From: Microbacteriaceae bacterium MWH-Ta3
GTDB taxonomy: Bacteria; Actinomycetota; Actinomycetes; Actinomycetales; Microbacteriaceae
Reading direction: 5' to 3'
Length of the DNA: 64,000 nucleotides
Assembly: GCA_003053925.1 (NCBI GenBank)
Contig: QBKD01000001.1
Span: 1,364,001-1,428,000, forward strand
This document shows, piece after piece, positions 62,686 to 64,000 of the stretch (the stretch's first letter is position 1; the number at the start of each line of letters is the position of its first letter). The notes beneath the pieces are model-generated. The model saw nothing but the letters and a program-made list of their open reading frames with translations, made no database searches and was not told where the DNA came from. Made by a program: the position numbers and the translations under genes.

Positions 62686-63672
62686 GTGTCGGTAATACAT
62701 TTGGTCGGTCGCGACCCGCAACTGACGACGGCGCAAATGTTGGCCCACCTCACGCCTCCGCCACAGTTTCAGTCGGCATCTTTTGAGTCGTACAGACCAG
62801 ACGATTCGTACCCGTCGCAGTCCGATGCGCGCGATCAGGTCTCGCATTTTTTTGATGCGGCCGCTCGTAAGGGTTTGTTCGGAAAGGCCCTCGTTCAACC
62901 ATCGGGGATTTATCTAGATGGTGGCTTTGGTGTGGGTAAAACACACCTATTGGCGGCCGCATGGCACACCGCTTCGGGGCGCAAATACTTTGGAACGTTT
63001 ATCGAGTACACCGCGCTTGTTGGCGCGCTGGGGTACGCCAACGCGGTGCAGGCGCTGAAGGGTGCATCGTTCATCGCCATCGACGAATTCGAGCTGGATG
63101 ATCCGGGCGACACGATGCTGATGACGCGCCTTCTGGGCGAACTCATGGAAACCGGTACGAAGGTGATGGCGACCTCAAACACGCCGCCCAACGCGCTGGG
63201 CGAGGGGCGCTTTGCCGCAGCAGATTTCTTGCGCGAAATCCATGCCCTCTCCGCGCGCTTCACCACTTTGCGCATCGACGGCGTCGACTACCGGCATCGT
63301 GAAAATTCGGGACATGCTGTTGTCTCGAGCGAAGCCGAAATCGAGGAGTACTGTGCAGGCGCGTCCGGTTCGATCGCGCACGACGCGTTCCGTGACGTTG
63401 TTCGGCACCTCGCACGCGTACACCCCAGCAAATATCACATGCTTATCGACGGTGTGGATGGCATTGCCTGGACACAGGTGACAGAATTCACCGACCAAAA
63501 TGACGCGTTGAGATTCGTGGCCCTGGTGGACCGCCTGTATGACGCGGATATTCCCATTCGCGCTGCGGGTGTTGCTGTGGATGAAATTTTTCCTGCCTCA
63601 ATGCTCGAGGGCGGATATCGCAAGAAGTATTTGCGCGCGATGTCGCGTCTTGTCGCGCTCACACACAAGTAG
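62686..63672 (+). CDS. zapE: Cell division ATPase ZapE (AFG1-like)
   Basis: A 328-residue AAA-type ATPase of the AFG1/ZapE family. Walker A is GGFGVGKTHLLAA (residues 79-91) and Walker B FIAIDEFELDDPGD; the sensor 1 segment is MATSNTPP. In E. coli ZapE associates with the division ring under stress; the actinobacterial role is inferred. GTG 62686 is chosen because AGAGGGG ends six bases before it; an in-frame GTG at 62683 is nearly equivalent. It is divergent from the reductase gene. Confidence 0.88.
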   Translation: MSVIHLVGRDPQLTTAQMLAHLTPPPQFQSASFESYRPDDSYPSQSDARDQVSHFFDAAARKGLFGKALVQPSGIYLDGGFGVGKTHLLAAAWHTASGRKYFGTFIEYTALVGALGYANAVQALKGASFIAIDEFELDDPGDTMLMTRLLGELMETGTKVMATSNTPPNALGEGRFAAADFLREIHALSARFTTLRIDGVDYRHRENSGHAVVSSEAEIEEYCAGASGSIAHDAFRDVVRHLARVHPSKYHMLIDGVDGIAWTQVTEFTDQNDALRFVALVDRLYDADIPIRAAGVAVDEIFPASMLEGGYRKKYLRAMSRLVALTHK

Positions 63673-63698
63673 TTCACGGCAGCGGTTCCTCGTGGTGC

Positions 63699-63766
63699 GA
63701 CACGCGCCTGAAACATTTGCCGCATTCGTTAACCTGCAGGAAACCTCACACACGATTCGCCGAAAC
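63699..63766 (+). promoter_or_regulatory. GlnR-type operator upstream of amtB
   Basis: The core reads TTAAC-N6-GAAAC-N6-CACGA-N6-GAAAC (63729-63766): both GaAAc half-sites are exact and 22 bases apart, the first partner is TTAAC (matches TnAC), the second is poor. A further partial box, GACAC-N6-GAAAC, lies at 63699-63714. It is 60-97 bases before the amtB ATG. Confidence 0.5.
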
Positions 63767-63825
63767 GCAACCCCCAGAACATAGAGGCAGGTCGAAAGAC
63801 CACCACACTATGAAAGGGAACTGTT

Positions 63826-64000
63826 ATGGAATCTGGAAACTTGACGTGGGCGGTTGTGGCCACAGCACTTGTGCTGTTCATGACGCCAGGCGTCGCATTC
63901 TTCTACGGTGGCCTCGTGAAGGCCAAGAGCGTTATCTCGATGATGATGATGAGCTTCGGCGCAATCGGACTCATCGGAGTCCTCTGGATTCTCGTGGGCT
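63826..64000 (+). CDS. amtB: Ammonium transporter, N-terminal part (continues beyond window)
   Basis: The first 58 residues of an Amt/MEP channel. After a short start (MESGNLTWAVV) comes the first membrane segment with LFMTPGVAFFYGGLVKAKSVISMMM, the family's conserved N-terminal motif, then the start of the second segment. It conducts ammonium across the membrane under nitrogen limitation. AAAGGGA precedes the ATG. The upstream GlnR-type sites suggest it is controlled with glnA. In Actinobacteria amtB is usually followed by glnK and glnD, which would lie outside the window. Confidence 0.95.
   Translation, partial: MESGNLTWAVVATALVLFMTPGVAFFYGGLVKAKSVISMMMMSFGAIGLIGVLWILVG

Overview
The window is a dense, mostly housekeeping stretch of chromosome from an actinobacterium, most likely a member of the Microbacteriaceae. 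The evidence is the set of actinobacterial signature genes: SepH, the DUF4193-DUF3093-dut-DUF3710-DUF3159 block, DUF3145 beside a FasR-fabD-fabH-acpP-fabF cluster, DUF4191, DUF3000, polyphosphate glucokinase, GlnE with two type I glutamine synthetases, homodimeric AceE, and sigA/parE/parC in this order. Base composition looks clearly below the roughly 70% GC of many relatives, with tight 4-base gene overlaps, which fits a streamlined member such as the planktonic freshwater types. I saw no phage, insertion sequence, CRISPR array or other mobile element.

Layout. 1-5.99 kb: end of a glycosyltransferase gene, a CAT-anticodon tRNA, a TetR regulator divergent from a BlaI-type repressor and M56-type peptidase pair, a second glycosyltransferase, a YhhN-family membrane protein, DUF1684 and DUF3145 proteins. 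6.0-13.6 kb (minus): fatty-acid synthesis genes fabF, acpP, fabH, fabD, their regulator FasR, and aceE. 13.7-21.1 kb (plus): tRNA-Val, ptsH-ptsI, two transporter-like membrane proteins, a NIF3 protein, a coiled-coil protein, RNase H and the RNase P RNA. 21.1-31.6 kb: ppgK, a 55-residue protein, panB, nadE, then a nitrogen-assimilation block glnA2-glnE facing glnA, an RDD protein and DUF4191. 31.6-36.9 kb: E2 and E3 of the 2-oxoacid dehydrogenase complexes, pepA, a PAC2 protein. 37.0-47.3 kb: sigA, murT-gatD, a two-gene racemase locus, a small zinc-binding protein, parE and parC. 47.3-56.7 kb: a phosphodiesterase-like protein, sepH, the dut block, aconitase and dxs. 56.8-64 kb: fatty-acid beta-oxidation genes, RNase D, DUF3000, a RibD-like reductase, zapE and the start of amtB.

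The most unusual part is the peptidoglycan-related segment at 38.7-42.5 kb. Two adjacent, translationally coupled genes encode complementary degenerate halves of alanine racemase: one keeps the PLP-lysine barrel but lacks the catalytic tyrosine and Met-Asp segment of the C-terminal domain; the other keeps exactly those segments but has lost most of the barrel and its lysine. Because alanine racemase builds each active site from the barrel of one subunit and the C-domain of the other, the pair looks like an obligate heterodimeric racemase. Facing it is a MurT-GatD pair in which GatD has lost the glutaminase cysteine and neither protein has any cysteine. Microbacteriaceae typically make group B peptidoglycan, whose cross-bridge occupies the D-Glu alpha-carboxyl that MurT-GatD normally amidates, so these proteins may have been repurposed. 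That functional step is inference.

Regulation. A near-complete two-box GlnR operator lies upstream of glnA and a weaker one upstream of amtB. Several genes carry a TANNNT hexamer (often TAGGCT or TACGCT) six or seven bases before the start codon, indicating leaderless mRNAs.
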